A stretch of 64,000 bases of DNA. Source: Marinobacter sp. MDS2. Its GTDB lineage: Bacteria; Pseudomonadota; Gammaproteobacteria; Pseudomonadales; Oleiphilaceae. The notes under the pieces were generated by a model. The model did no database searches and was not told where the DNA came from. It saw only the letters and a list, made by a program, of their open reading frames with translations. The position numbers were made by a program, and so were the translations under genes. The DNA is taken from positions 248,001-312,000 of the forward strand of contig NZ_JAVAJF010000002.1 of NCBI RefSeq assembly GCF_030718085.1. The letters run 5' to 3'. Of the stretch, positions 43,521-52,382 are shown one piece after another. The stretch's first letter is position 1. Every line of letters begins with the position of its first letter.

Positions 43521-44615
43521 CTATTTTGTCGGCTTTTTCATTATTTCTTTGTGTTCGCCCGACACGATCGCCTCGACTCGGCGGTTTTTACCACGGCCAT
43601 CTTTTGTATCGTTCGACGCGATCGGTTGTGACTCCCCCATTCCCGTGGTGCGGATTCGATCTGCATGTATGCCGAAATGGTCGATAAGAACTTTCATGAC
43701 AGCATCGGCGCGGCTTTTTGACAGTTTTTGGTTATACGAAGAGGGCCCGGTACTGTCTGTGTGGCCTTCCAGAAGTATCCGCGATGTGGGGTACTGCTTT
43801 AGAGTCGTGACAAGATTCTGGAGTTTCGGGTAGTAGAGCTTTGTTACCTCTGTTTTATCGTGTTCGAACTCTACGTACAGAGTTTCTTTGATCTCTCGAG
43901 TGAGTTCTTTGGCGCAGCCGTTTTCATCCACCAAGGCGCCCTTCGGCGTATCTGGGCATTTGTCTTGCTCATCAGGCACCCCGTCACCGTCCGAGTCAGC
44001 TCGCGAAACCGATAGCTTTGAAAAGTCCAATGGTGTTCGGTTAGTGGGAGCCGCTGAGAACTCTCTGCCGAACACATAATGCAACCCGGCAAAGGCTTGT
44101 GCGTCGACATATTGGTCTTCAACCTCAATCCGGCCGCGAACGCCGACTTCGGCAATAAAACGGGGTGCGATCATGTTCTGAAGGCCGGTTTCTCCGTAGA
44201 GCATGTCCTCACTTTCTGAGCCATAAGATTCAAGATCAATGTTGGCATGGCTGTAACCGGCGCCTACAAAGGGGCGCCAATCGCCTAGGCGATAAAACCT
44301 GGGGTGATATCGTGCTCCAATCGAGCCTCTAAGGATGTCTGCATCTTGATTGAAATTACGGGTTTCGGTGTTTGCATGGCTGGCTTGAATCAGCATGCTC
44401 ACTCGAGGGTTAAACTGGTGGGTGAAGTTCAGCCCAAACTCCCCGTAATTTTCTAAATCGTCGGTAGCGCCGGATTTGTCCTTTGAATTACCAGAATCGA
44501 CATACCCCGCTTCAAGGCCAAGGCTGCTATAGCTTTCAGGGAAAGATTGGGATGCCATCGCCATGACTGGCAGGGTAAGTGCGACAACTAATGTGGTATG
44601 CCGGGGCGAGAACAT
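43521..44615 (-). CDS. OmpA family outer-membrane protein with TSP3 linker
   Basis: A 364-residue protein with a signal peptide (to about residue 21, AMA/S). An N-terminal eight-stranded-type beta barrel spans about 25-185, followed by one TSP3 calcium-binding segment (SRADSDGDGVPDEQDKCPDTPKG). The OmpA C-terminal peptidoglycan-binding domain spans about 235-350, with ILLEGHTDSTGPSSYNQKLSKSRA and the RRVEA end. It would anchor the outer membrane to the cell wall. It is divergent from the tad operon. An inverted repeat AGTAC-N6-GTACT lies 70-85 bp upstream of the ATG. Confidence 0.92.
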   Translation of the reverse strand: MFSPRHTTLVVALTLPVMAMASQSFPESYSSLGLEAGYVDSGNSKDKSGATDDLENYGEFGLNFTHQFNPRVSMLIQASHANTETRNFNQDADILRGSIGARYHPRFYRLGDWRPFVGAGYSHANIDLESYGSESEDMLYGETGLQNMIAPRFIAEVGVRGRIEVEDQYVDAQAFAGLHYVFGREFSAAPTNRTPLDFSKLSVSRADSDGDGVPDEQDKCPDTPKGALVDENGCAKELTREIKETLYVEFEHDKTEVTKLYYPKLQNLVTTLKQYPTSRILLEGHTDSTGPSSYNQKLSKSRADAVMKVLIDHFGIHADRIRTTGMGESQPIASNDTKDGRGKNRRVEAIVSGEHKEIMKKPTK

Positions 44616-45242
44616 GCAGGGGTCCTTTTGTTATCTACAGGTAATTTCAAAGCATATTATTGGACATACTATAACCATCACTCGAGTACCTCAAAGTACT
44701 GGGGTGGATATAGCACTAATTTTGTCCAGCGAGATAACGTGAGTTTCCGTTCGTCGTGTGATAGTGAGAAGTAGTGTTCTGTCTTGTTATATCAGGCCAT
44801 TGTTCGGGCCGTTATCGGCAACGGATACAATTTAGGAAAGTGCATGCGCCGGGCTATTCTATGTTTGATAATTTGCTGATCATTCTTTAGGTTTGTAGGT
44901 AAAAAGTATATCTGACAATCGGTTGTGATGACTTGAGCGAGCTTTGACGAGACTGTCCCGGTCGCCAAAAACACTCTAAAGTAGTATTGATTTGTGACAC
45001 GGTTCGCTTATATTGATTAAACGAGATGAATAGTTACGTTTTTTTACCGTTTTGTTTCATTGTTTCGGTGAAAATGCTAAAGAATGCAAAGTGCATGTAG
45101 TGGTAGTATCTAACTTAAAAGGCCCTGAGAAAATGCCGGAGATAGCTCTGGTTGGGTCTTTTGGGAAGGAGCCTGAACTGATCGAGAAGTTCCTACTTCT
45201 CTCAATTGAAAATAAAAGCCCCAGCAGTTAGAGGAAAATTTA
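44616..45242. other. 627-bp divergent intergenic region upstream of the tad operon
   Basis: No convincing gene: the short open frames have no ribosome site or family pattern. The region is AT-rich compared with its neighbours, as expected for a promoter region. It holds the candidate flp promoter described separately, an inverted repeat AGTAC-CTCAAA-GTACT at 44685-44700 on the ompA side, and about 230 bp of leader before flp. Confidence 0.6.
44987..45014 (+). promoter_or_regulatory. Candidate sigma-70-type promoter for the tad/flp operon
   Basis: TTGATT at 44987-44992 and TATATT at 45009-45014 are separated by 16 bp, pointing toward flp. The predicted start is about 220 bp before the flp ATG, leaving a long leader. 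It was read by eye only; other AT-rich hexamers occur in this region. Confidence 0.35.
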
Positions 45243-45461
45243 ATGAAGCTTGATAAGGTAGTAGAAGCTCGGATAAAAAATGCAGCTCCTAAAAAGCAGA
45301 AAGGTGCTTCATCCCTCGAGTACATTATGTTGGCGGCAGTGTTGGTTGGCGTCCTTGCACTGTTGTCTACCACTGACTTGGGTGACAAAGTCACAGCTTT
45401 TTTTGACGGCATCTTTAGTACTGCGACAGACACTTCAGGTACGGGTACGGGTGGCGGTTGA
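45243..45461 (+). CDS. flp: Flp family type IVb pilin
   Basis: A 72-residue prepilin. A basic leader ends KKQKG, then ASSLEYIMLAAVLVGVLALL. The prepilin peptidase would cut after Gly, leaving Glu at +5 and the hydrophobic helix used for filament packing. The C-terminus is Thr/Gly-rich. AGAGGAAAATTTA precedes the ATG. It is the major subunit of the Flp (Tad) pilus and first gene of the tad operon. Confidence 0.93.
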   Translation: MKLDKVVEARIKNAAPKKQKGASSLEYIMLAAVLVGVLALLSTTDLGDKVTAFFDGIFSTATDTSGTGTGGG

Positions 45462-45512
45462 TCAGATGTCTATAAGATTTGTTGCGCTCCGGGTTTGTTT
45501 TTGAATAGCCCT

Positions 45513-45977
45513 ATGTCGAACAAAAACTCCGGGGTTGTGGCCTTGGAGTTCATCTTTATTCTACCTCTGCTGATTGGTCTCCTATACGGCAGCCTGGTAT
45601 ATGCTTTGCTGTTCTTCCATAAACAGGAAATGCAAAATGCCGTAAGCCAAGCTGCTGCCTCGGTTTTTAATTTGGATCGCCGGGATTACCCCAGTTATAA
45701 GAAAGGCGAGGCGGAAAGTTATAGTGCCACAGTGGTGGCCCATAGCAATGCACGGCTTGATATGTTAGTGGAAAGACTGCCGGCACGACTTCAGGGACGC
45801 ATATCGGATTCGGACAAAGTTTGTCAGAATGTGGTGGAAAATGGCGTAGGTCTGTTGGAATGCCGACTCAGTGCGGATGGCACCAAGGCGTTTTTGCCGC
45901 AGCTAAAGTTGGGATTCTTAGGTAGCTTCCCGCCCCAGCCCGAGAAGCTGTCCGTAACAGCAGCTGTAGCGTTTTAA
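45513..45977 (+). CDS. TadE-like pseudopilin
   Basis: A 154-residue protein with the TadE pattern: a short polar leader, GVVALEFIFILPLLIGLLYGSLVYALLFFHKQEMQNAVSQAA in outline (Gly, then Glu about +5, then a long hydrophobic helix), and a periplasmic region with a cysteine pair (near 110 and 120). TadE/TadF pseudopilins are minor parts needed for pilus assembly. ATG at 45513 gives the expected leader length; an in-frame TTG at 45495 is possible. No strong ribosome site is seen, so coupling to flp is likely. Confidence 0.85.
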   Translation: MSNKNSGVVALEFIFILPLLIGLLYGSLVYALLFFHKQEMQNAVSQAAASVFNLDRRDYPSYKKGEAESYSATVVAHSNARLDMLVERLPARLQGRISDSDKVCQNVVENGVGLLECRLSADGTKAFLPQLKLGFLGSFPPQPEKLSVTAAVAF

Positions 45978-46029
45978 AACTGCTAGCGTTCAGAAGTTTT
46001 ACAAAAAGCTTACAAGGATAGAAATAATA

Positions 46030-46971
46030 ATGAGGGCGAAACTTGTCACGGCCTTGCCTGCGCTTTTGCTTGCATCGGCTGCTGTAGTCTTGGCGATTGT
46101 TGGTCTGGTTAGATACAATCAAGAACAATCCTCTGTTTCGACTGGCCTTTTATCCGAGCCCGCTACTTCCACGGAAGTCAACGAACCATCGCTTCCTACC
46201 TACCGCTATCTCTTTGCCCTTGAAGATATTGAAGCCGGTACGGAATTGGTACCGGAATTGTTCGCAGAGGTTGAAACCACGGTTCAGTTGCCGGGAATGC
46301 TTACCGTTGATGATGAGCCCTTTGGCGAAACGACCACAACTTCCCTTCGGGCAGGCAACCCTCTCGGTCAGTCCACCCTGGAAAACGCCAGTACACTGCA
46401 GGCCATCCTTGATGAAGGTATGCGGGCTGTCGCTTTCGATTTTAACCCTATTTCCAGCATTGGTGGTTTGTTGCAGCCAGGAGATGTGGTTGATGTGGTC
46501 GCCACCTTTCGGGGGGATTCTCAAGATGGCCCATCCTCGTTAACCATACTTCGTGAAATTGAAGTGCTTGCGGTTAAAGGTGCAACAGATCCTGCCCAAT
46601 TAACCTCAGAAGATGAACGCCGCAGAAACGCCACCATGGTCTTGGCGGTTCCCGATCAGCAAGTTGGGCGGTTGGCGTTGGCAGCCTCCGAAGCGAGTTT
46701 GAAGTTTGTGGCGACGAGTCATGGGGGGAGTGTGATTGCGTCAGGGCCTGCAGCTGAGGCAGGTGTTGAGGCTGAAGCCGCTATCAAATCCGATGATCGT
46801 CAGGAAGACGTTGTCTTCCTTGCCGACATTCGGCCGCTTTCTCCGGACGCCAAGGCAAGAAAAGCGGAAGAGGAAAAGGCCCGCCGGAAACAGGCGAAAA
46901 AAGAAGAGCAGCCGGGGCTAAAAGTGCAGGTTTTTGAAGGTTCAGAAACAAGGACAGTGTATGTTCGCTAA
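46030..46971 (+). CDS. cpaB: Flp pilus assembly protein CpaB (RcpC)
   Basis: A 313-residue protein with one N-terminal membrane helix (residues 5-24), then an SAF-type domain (YLFALEDIEAGTELVPELFAEVE) and the CpaB block GMRAVAFDFNPISSIGGLLQPGDVVDVVATF. The C-terminus has a highly charged Lys/Glu/Arg segment near residues 275-300. CpaB/RcpC is a periplasmic partner of the Tad secretin. ATG start; its end overlaps cpaC by 11 bp. Confidence 0.92.
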   Translation: MRAKLVTALPALLLASAAVVLAIVGLVRYNQEQSSVSTGLLSEPATSTEVNEPSLPTYRYLFALEDIEAGTELVPELFAEVETTVQLPGMLTVDDEPFGETTTTSLRAGNPLGQSTLENASTLQAILDEGMRAVAFDFNPISSIGGLLQPGDVVDVVATFRGDSQDGPSSLTILREIEVLAVKGATDPAQLTSEDERRRNATMVLAVPDQQVGRLALAASEASLKFVATSHGGSVIASGPAAEAGVEAEAAIKSDDRQEDVVFLADIRPLSPDAKARKAEEEKARRKQAKKEEQPGLKVQVFEGSETRTVYVR

Positions 46972-48148
46972 CACGATATTTGCAGCCCGTTCAGTGATTG
47001 CCATCTGCGCATTGTTGATGGGGGTGTTCGGATCACAGGCGGTCTTTGCTAATAGCTCTGAAGTCGTAGCGTTAGCGCCGGGGCAGCAGCACATTATTGC
47101 GTTTACCCAGAAGCTTGAAAAAGTGGCGGTATCGAATCCGGAAGTGGCTTCGGTGCAAGCCAGCGGAGAAAAGGAAGTCCTGGTTACAGCCAAAGGGACA
47201 GGTACTGTCACAGTCAGGGTTTGGCTGAAAGGCAAGTCTTCTCCGAGCACAACAGAATATCTGGTAAGTTCCACGGCTGGTGAGCGCCACCCGGTACCCA
47301 TGCAGGTGCAAACCGACATTCGGGTGGTCGAGGTGAGTCGCCAGCAGTTAAATACGTTGGGTTTCCATTACGCGAAACTGTTCAACGGTGGCGACAATGC
47401 ATTCGGAATTTCGCCCAATGGTGGCAGTTTTACGAGTCCGGGCGGTGTTCCCGGGAGCGCCGCCGGCATTGGCGCGGATGGGTTTAACCTGTTCAGCTTC
47501 GGCTCCAATCACCTGAGCATCATCAATGCCCTCGAATCCGGCGGCTTTGCTTACACCTTGGCGGAACCTTCACTGGTGAGTCTGAGTGGTCAAAATGCGA
47601 CCTTCTTATCCGGCGGTGAGTTTCCGGTGCCGATTTCCGGCAGCGATGGTGAGGTGCAGATTGAGTACAAGGAATTTGGTGTGAGTCTTTCACTGACACC
47701 AACGGTCGTTGATGAAAACCAAATCATACTCAAAGTGGCGCCGGAAGTAAGTGACCTCGACTTTACCTCGGGCGTTACCACAACTGGAGGGGTTTCTGTT
47801 CCGGGGTTGCGCGTGCGTCGAACCGAAACCATGGTTTCTATGGCACCGGGCGAAAGCTTTGTAATCAGTGGCCTGGTGAGTCGTTCCACATTTAATAACA
47901 GTGACAAATTGCCCGGGTTGGGGAACATTCCGATTCTCGGAGCGTTGTTCCGTTCAGACCGTATCTCCAGCGACGATCGAGAACTTATCATGGTCGTAAC
48001 GCCCCGATTTGTAAGCGCGACAAAAGAGTTGTCTGAAGAGGTTAAGAGCTTCGGGAAAAAGTATGAGTACAGCAGTACTGAGTGGGGCGATATGTTGATT
48101 AACTCACGGGACGGTACTGAGCCTCTGGAAAGTGGCTTAAGCTGGTAA
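46961..48148 (+). CDS. cpaC: Tad pilus secretin CpaC (RcpA)
   Basis: A 395-residue secretin with a signal peptide (to about residue 27), an N-terminal BON-like pilus/secretin N domain (LAPGQQHIIAFTQKLEKVAVSNPEVASVQ) and a secretin core. The core has GFNLFSFGSNHLSIINALES, LAEPSLVSLSGQNATFLSGGEFPVP and VPGLRVRRTETMVSMAPGESFVISGL. It forms the outer-membrane pore for the pilus. ATG at 46961 is preceded by AAGGACAGTGT and overlaps cpaB. Confidence 0.93.
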   Translation: MFANTIFAARSVIAICALLMGVFGSQAVFANSSEVVALAPGQQHIIAFTQKLEKVAVSNPEVASVQASGEKEVLVTAKGTGTVTVRVWLKGKSSPSTTEYLVSSTAGERHPVPMQVQTDIRVVEVSRQQLNTLGFHYAKLFNGGDNAFGISPNGGSFTSPGGVPGSAAGIGADGFNLFSFGSNHLSIINALESGGFAYTLAEPSLVSLSGQNATFLSGGEFPVPISGSDGEVQIEYKEFGVSLSLTPTVVDENQIILKVAPEVSDLDFTSGVTTTGGVSVPGLRVRRTETMVSMAPGESFVISGLVSRSTFNNSDKLPGLGNIPILGALFRSDRISSDDRELIMVVTPRFVSATKELSEEVKSFGKKYEYSSTEWGDMLINSRDGTEPLESGLSW

Positions 48149-48161
48149 GGAGCCGGGTAGT

Positions 48162-49337
48162 ATGAGTGAAACACTGGTCTGTATTGCAGAGGAAGTGGGT
48201 CTGCGCGCCTGGCTTGAACGGGTATTGGGTGACACCTGGACCCTGGAGTTTGTTTCCGCAGGTGATTTGTCGCGAGTGAATCGATTGATTCAGGCGAGTC
48301 AGGCTAAGGTCGTCATTGCGGCCGTTAACGAGACGGAGCAGGGGCGTTCTGCAAAGCTTTTTTCTGCAATTCTAACGTCGAACCCTGCAGTAAGCTTGGT
48401 TGCCGTAGCCCAGCATATCTCGCAGGAGTTGTTGCTGGAAGTCATGAGAGCCGGTGCCCGGGATTGCCTGATTACGGGAGTCGATGGCGATAGGGCCAAT
48501 GAACGAATTTTGGCACTTTCGCAATTGTCCGGTGTTGATCCGGCATCTAAACCAGAGCGTGCGGCCGGATCGTTAACGCTGGTGCTGGGCGCTGCGTCGG
48601 TTGTTGATACGCGTTTTTTTGCTCAAAACCTGGCGTGCGAACTGAGTCGTCAGCAGTCGTCAGGATCGGTTCTTGCCATTGATACCATGGCGACGGAAAA
48701 CCGGTCCTTCTATCTGGATAGCCTGAACAGATTAAGCTTAAACGACCTGGTCAAACGAACCGATGCGATTGACCAGGCGTTTGTTAATACCGCTCTTGAA
48801 GAGTATTCCCCGGGGCTGCGTTTGCTGTCAGGAAACATTATGGCTGAAACGCTTACCGGAGATGACGCAGCAGACTTGTTTATCGCGGTATCGAGATTGG
48901 CGGAATTGTTTGACCACATGGTGATCCGGGTGGTGGAGCATCAGGCTAAGGCTTGGTTAAAAATTCTCGGGTCGGATATCACCAAGCTGGTGATTTTGGC
49001 GCATCCCGTGGTAGACCAGGTCCAGTATACCGAAGCCATGCTCCAGCAGAGTCGAAAATGGCTGGGAGCGAATTGTGAAAGCTTGGTCGTCATAGATGGT
49101 TATCGGAAGGGGGCGACGTTAAAGCTGGAGGATATCGAAAAGAATATAGGGCGCGAGGCAAGCCTTCGTCTTCCTGTTGAATGGCTCAATCGTTTGGATT
49201 CCATAAACGCGGGCGTGCCGTTGGGGACTTTGCCGCGATCATCTCCCTACCAGAAACGACTGGTCGATTTTGTGCACAAGCATTATATAGATGCGCACAG
49301 GGCGAAAAGGCCGTTCGCTTTCTTCAAAAAACGCTGA
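48162..49337 (+). CDS. cpaE: TadZ/CpaE-like pilus localisation protein with degenerate ATPase site
   Basis: A 391-residue protein with an N-terminal receiver-like domain (about 1-115, no clear phospho-acceptor) and a C-terminal MinD/ParA-like domain. At the deviant Walker A position the sequence is LVLGAASVVDTRFFAQNLACEL, where family members read GxKGGVGxTTxAxNLA. The Gly-Gly and Lys are lost, so ATP binding is doubtful. The rest of the fold (VLAIDTM, SPGLRLLSGN, DHMVIRVVEHQAK) is still recognisable. It probably acts as a structural polar-localisation factor. It lies between cpaC and cpaF as in other tad loci. Confidence 0.85.
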   Translation: MSETLVCIAEEVGLRAWLERVLGDTWTLEFVSAGDLSRVNRLIQASQAKVVIAAVNETEQGRSAKLFSAILTSNPAVSLVAVAQHISQELLLEVMRAGARDCLITGVDGDRANERILALSQLSGVDPASKPERAAGSLTLVLGAASVVDTRFFAQNLACELSRQQSSGSVLAIDTMATENRSFYLDSLNRLSLNDLVKRTDAIDQAFVNTALEEYSPGLRLLSGNIMAETLTGDDAADLFIAVSRLAELFDHMVIRVVEHQAKAWLKILGSDITKLVILAHPVVDQVQYTEAMLQQSRKWLGANCESLVVIDGYRKGATLKLEDIEKNIGREASLRLPVEWLNRLDSINAGVPLGTLPRSSPYQKRLVDFVHKHYIDAHRAKRPFAFFKKR

Positions 49338-49351
49338 GGGGCATTTAAATC

Positions 49352-50545
49352 GTGGCAACTCGTGTCGATGAAGAGTATCAGCAACTAAAAAAACAGGTCC
49401 ACGCGCACCTGATCGAGCGGTTGGATGAGGAAGGGTTTGAGGTAGAGCGAACCGAAATCAGCCAACTGGAAAAGTTCGTAGAGATTAACGTTAACCAGTA
49501 CATTGCGAATCACCGTATACCTCTGGCCACCGCCGAGCAGACTATGCTGGCCCGGGAAACCCTGGATGAAATAGTCGGGCTGGGGCCCCTCGAGCCGCTA
49601 CTGGCTGATGCGCAAGTGAACGACATCCTCGTCAACGGACCCTTGAATGTTTTCGTGGAAGTGGCCGGTGTACTGCAAAAGGCGCAAACCCGGTTTATCG
49701 ATGATGACCATGTGATGCGCATCATCCGCAGGATACTGGCGCCATTGGGGCGACGATTGGATGAGAGTAGCCCCATGGTGGATGCCCGGCTCCAGGACGG
49801 CTCCCGGGTGAATGCCATTATCCCGCCCATCGCGCTTGATGGGCCGTCCATTTCAATTCGAAAGTTTACCCAGAAGCACTTGGCTGCATCAGACTTGGTG
49901 AATCTCGGGTCTTTAACACGAGAGTGCTTGGACCTGCTGGTGAAAATCGTGCAGGGACGCCGAAATCTGCTCGTCAGCGGCGGCACGGGTACAGGAAAAA
50001 CCACGATTCTTAACCTGCTCAGTCAGTTCATCCCAAAGGATGAGCGGATTGTGACGATCGAGGATTCCGCTGAACTTCAGCTTGGCCACCCGCATATTGT
50101 CCGGCTGGAAACCCGGCCCGCCAATGCCGAAGGTTCCGGTCGTATCAGTGCCCGTGAGCTGGTTATCAACGCGCTTCGAATGCGCCCCGACCGGGTCATT
50201 GTCGGTGAGGTGCGTGCCGGTGAAATCATCGAGCTCATGCAAGCAATGAACACCGGGCACGAGGGTTCAATGAGTACGATTCATGCCAACTCGTCCAAAG
50301 ACGCAATGATCCGAATCGAAACATTGCTGGCGGTAAACGGATATGACGCCGGCGAGCAAGCGATTGGTCGTTTGATCGGTTCTTCTTTAGACGTGCTTGT
50401 CCAGCTCAAACGGCTTTCCAATGGCCGTCGTATAGTGAGTGAAGTCGTCGAGATGACACCGACCAAATCAAACCCGTACCAGATGAATATCCTCTATCAA
50501 GCCCCGGACATCAGGGATGAAATACTAGAGGTTGAAGCGCAGTGA
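49352..50545 (+). CDS. cpaF: Tad pilus assembly ATPase CpaF (TadA)
   Basis: A 397-residue secretion ATPase of the VirB11/GspE family. Walker A is SGGTGTGKTTILNLL near residue 211, the Asp box is IVTIEDSAELQL near 235, Walker B is RMRPDRVIVGEVRAGE near 277, and the His box is MNTGHEGSMSTIHANS near 300. It powers assembly of the Flp pilus from the cytoplasmic face. GTG start preceded by GAGGGGCAT. Its stop overlaps the tadB start by 4 bp. Confidence 0.95.
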   Translation: MATRVDEEYQQLKKQVHAHLIERLDEEGFEVERTEISQLEKFVEINVNQYIANHRIPLATAEQTMLARETLDEIVGLGPLEPLLADAQVNDILVNGPLNVFVEVAGVLQKAQTRFIDDDHVMRIIRRILAPLGRRLDESSPMVDARLQDGSRVNAIIPPIALDGPSISIRKFTQKHLAASDLVNLGSLTRECLDLLVKIVQGRRNLLVSGGTGTGKTTILNLLSQFIPKDERIVTIEDSAELQLGHPHIVRLETRPANAEGSGRISARELVINALRMRPDRVIVGEVRAGEIIELMQAMNTGHEGSMSTIHANSSKDAMIRIETLLAVNGYDAGEQAIGRLIGSSLDVLVQLKRLSNGRRIVSEVVEMTPTKSNPYQMNILYQAPDIRDEILEVEAQ

Positions 50546-51459
50546 ACGTCCAGATCCTGTGGCTAGGAGCCTTGGGCCTGGGCTTTTTAGCCGTTGTCGT
50601 GGTTTTGCTGCAATTTGTGGTTGGCTACTATCGAGGCATGGCGAACCTGCAAAAGCAGAGTTTGCGCCGGTTGGCACCGCAAGATGTTGTTGAAGAGAAA
50701 ACCGTTGCCGGCATTCGGTTAGGGCCCATTGAGCAGTTGATGATAAAGGCGGGTATTCAGGCCTCTGTTTCCCGAATGTTCATGTTGCTTGTGGTATTGC
50801 TCAGCGTCATTGCCGCGATCGTTGTGGTTCGAGGTTTGCTCGAGGCCATCGTTGCGGTGATTGCGTTCATCTTGATTGCTGTCACGCTCTGGCGAGTAAA
50901 GTTTGAACGGATGCGTCGCCAGATTTTTGAAGAGCTTCCGGGCATTGTGGATGCTGTATTGCGTTCTCTTTCAGCAGGCCGTTCGGTTGAGCAAAGTATG
51001 TTAGTCGCATTTGATGACGCGTCAGAGGCGTTTGAGCCCTTATGCTTTCGGCTCCGAGGTGCTATCAGCCAGGGCCGTGATTACACGCTGGTGCTTGATG
51101 GTTTTGCGGATTTGTACAGCATTCCACCGCTGACCCAAATGGCGATTGCATTGAGAACATCGGCTCGCTTTGGCTCGCCGGTTCGGCCGGTTCTTCAAGA
51201 AGTGTCTAAAGCAATACGGTCTCGCGAAGAGTTGCGTCGTGAGTTTATGGCGGCGACCGCGGAAACCCGTTTCACCGCCATTGTATTTGCCATCATGCCG
51301 CCGGGGTTGGGGGCTTACGTTGTTTTGATGAACGAAGAGTTTTCCGAAGCGCTTCTAAATACCGCGGCGGGGCATACCATGATGATGACGGCGGGTGTGT
51401 TGCAAGTGGTGGGAACGGTTTTGGTCTGGAACCTCATCAGGGGGGTGGGCCGTGGTTAA
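50542..51459 (+). CDS. tadB: Tad pilus inner-membrane protein TadB
   Basis: A 305-residue type II secretion F-domain protein. It has one N-terminal membrane helix, two more near residues 70-110, a cytoplasmic T2SSF domain (about 130-255, with FEELPGIVDAVLRSLSAGRSVEQSM) and C-terminal helices. TadB and TadC form the inner-membrane platform for CpaF. The GTG start sits inside the cpaF stop, and its own stop overlaps the tadC start. Confidence 0.92.
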   Translation: MNVQILWLGALGLGFLAVVVVLLQFVVGYYRGMANLQKQSLRRLAPQDVVEEKTVAGIRLGPIEQLMIKAGIQASVSRMFMLLVVLLSVIAAIVVVRGLLEAIVAVIAFILIAVTLWRVKFERMRRQIFEELPGIVDAVLRSLSAGRSVEQSMLVAFDDASEAFEPLCFRLRGAISQGRDYTLVLDGFADLYSIPPLTQMAIALRTSARFGSPVRPVLQEVSKAIRSREELRREFMAATAETRFTAIVFAIMPPGLGAYVVLMNEEFSEALLNTAAGHTMMMTAGVLQVVGTVLVWNLIRGVGRG

Positions 51460-52324
51460 CCTTTGGTTTGTAGGCGCGATCGTTCTGGCGATTGCTTCGG
51501 TGTTGTATCTGTGGGTCTGGGCGCCTTCATGGGCGTTGCAATCGCGGGTTCGGGCTCGCTTGTCTCATCGACAATTGACCACAGAAGATGACGCCGGTAG
51601 CCCGCCTTTGGAAACGTTCGTGTATTGGTTGGTAAACCGGCCCCTGCTGGCAGGTGATTTTAAAGAGCTGGAGCCGGCCTTGGATGCAACGGGTAAATCA
51701 CCTTACAGAGCTCGCCAGTATTATGTTTTTGCGTGCTGGGTGGTGCCCTTCATTCTGACGCTGGCCGCGATTATATTCTCGGGCATGATGGTTACAGCTG
51801 TCACCTTCATGATGTCGTTTTATCTATCACGGCAGTATATTCGCAGTTCAGGGCGGACGGCTGAAAAACAACAGAATCGTGAATCTATAGAGCTTTGTCA
51901 GATGACACGGATGCTGATGGAAGCTGGTCTTAGCCCGGAACGGTCGCTGAAGCTGATCTCCCATCAAGCCAGAGAATTGATGCCTTTGTTGGTCGCTCGG
52001 ATCGATCGATTTAATCGAGTCATGGAAAGCGGGGCAGATCGTAGTCGAGCACTGGATGAGCTGGGCCGAAATCGCAACCTAACCGTTTTGCGAAGCTATG
52101 TAACGCTCATGAAACAGGCGGGAACGCTTGGGTCCGGGGTGTCGGGAGCGCTGGAGCAAATTATTGCCGAAGCTCACCATGAAGAGCGCAGCAAGCTCAA
52201 AGAAGAAACCAATAAAGTTGGCGCCCGAATGACAATTATCATGATGGTCTTTATGCTGCCGTCTTTGTTTATATTAATTGGCGGGCCTGCCGTGCTATCG
52301 ATTATGGACGCACTCCAGCGGTAG
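51452..52324 (+). CDS. tadC: Tad pilus inner-membrane protein TadC
   Basis: A 290-residue T2SSF-domain protein. It has an N-terminal helix, a helix pair near residues 95-135, the domain core ELCQMTRMLMEAGLSPERSLKLISHQARELMPLL near 148, and a C-terminal helix ending FMLPSLFILIGGPAV. It is the partner of TadB. The GTG at 51452 overlaps the tadB stop (8 bp); the frame continues upstream but inside tadB. Confidence 0.92.
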   Translation: MVNLWFVGAIVLAIASVLYLWVWAPSWALQSRVRARLSHRQLTTEDDAGSPPLETFVYWLVNRPLLAGDFKELEPALDATGKSPYRARQYYVFACWVVPFILTLAAIIFSGMMVTAVTFMMSFYLSRQYIRSSGRTAEKQQNRESIELCQMTRMLMEAGLSPERSLKLISHQARELMPLLVARIDRFNRVMESGADRSRALDELGRNRNLTVLRSYVTLMKQAGTLGSGVSGALEQIIAEAHHEERSKLKEETNKVGARMTIIMMVFMLPSLFILIGGPAVLSIMDALQR

Positions 52325-52382
52325 TGCGTTACGGGGTCTGAAAAAAACTGAACGTGATTGTATTTATTTCGAGGAGCAACAG

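Noticed and set aside
44616..45242. Short open frames in the ompA-flp intergenic region
   Set aside because: They are short, lack ribosome sites and lie in AT-rich promoter-like DNA.
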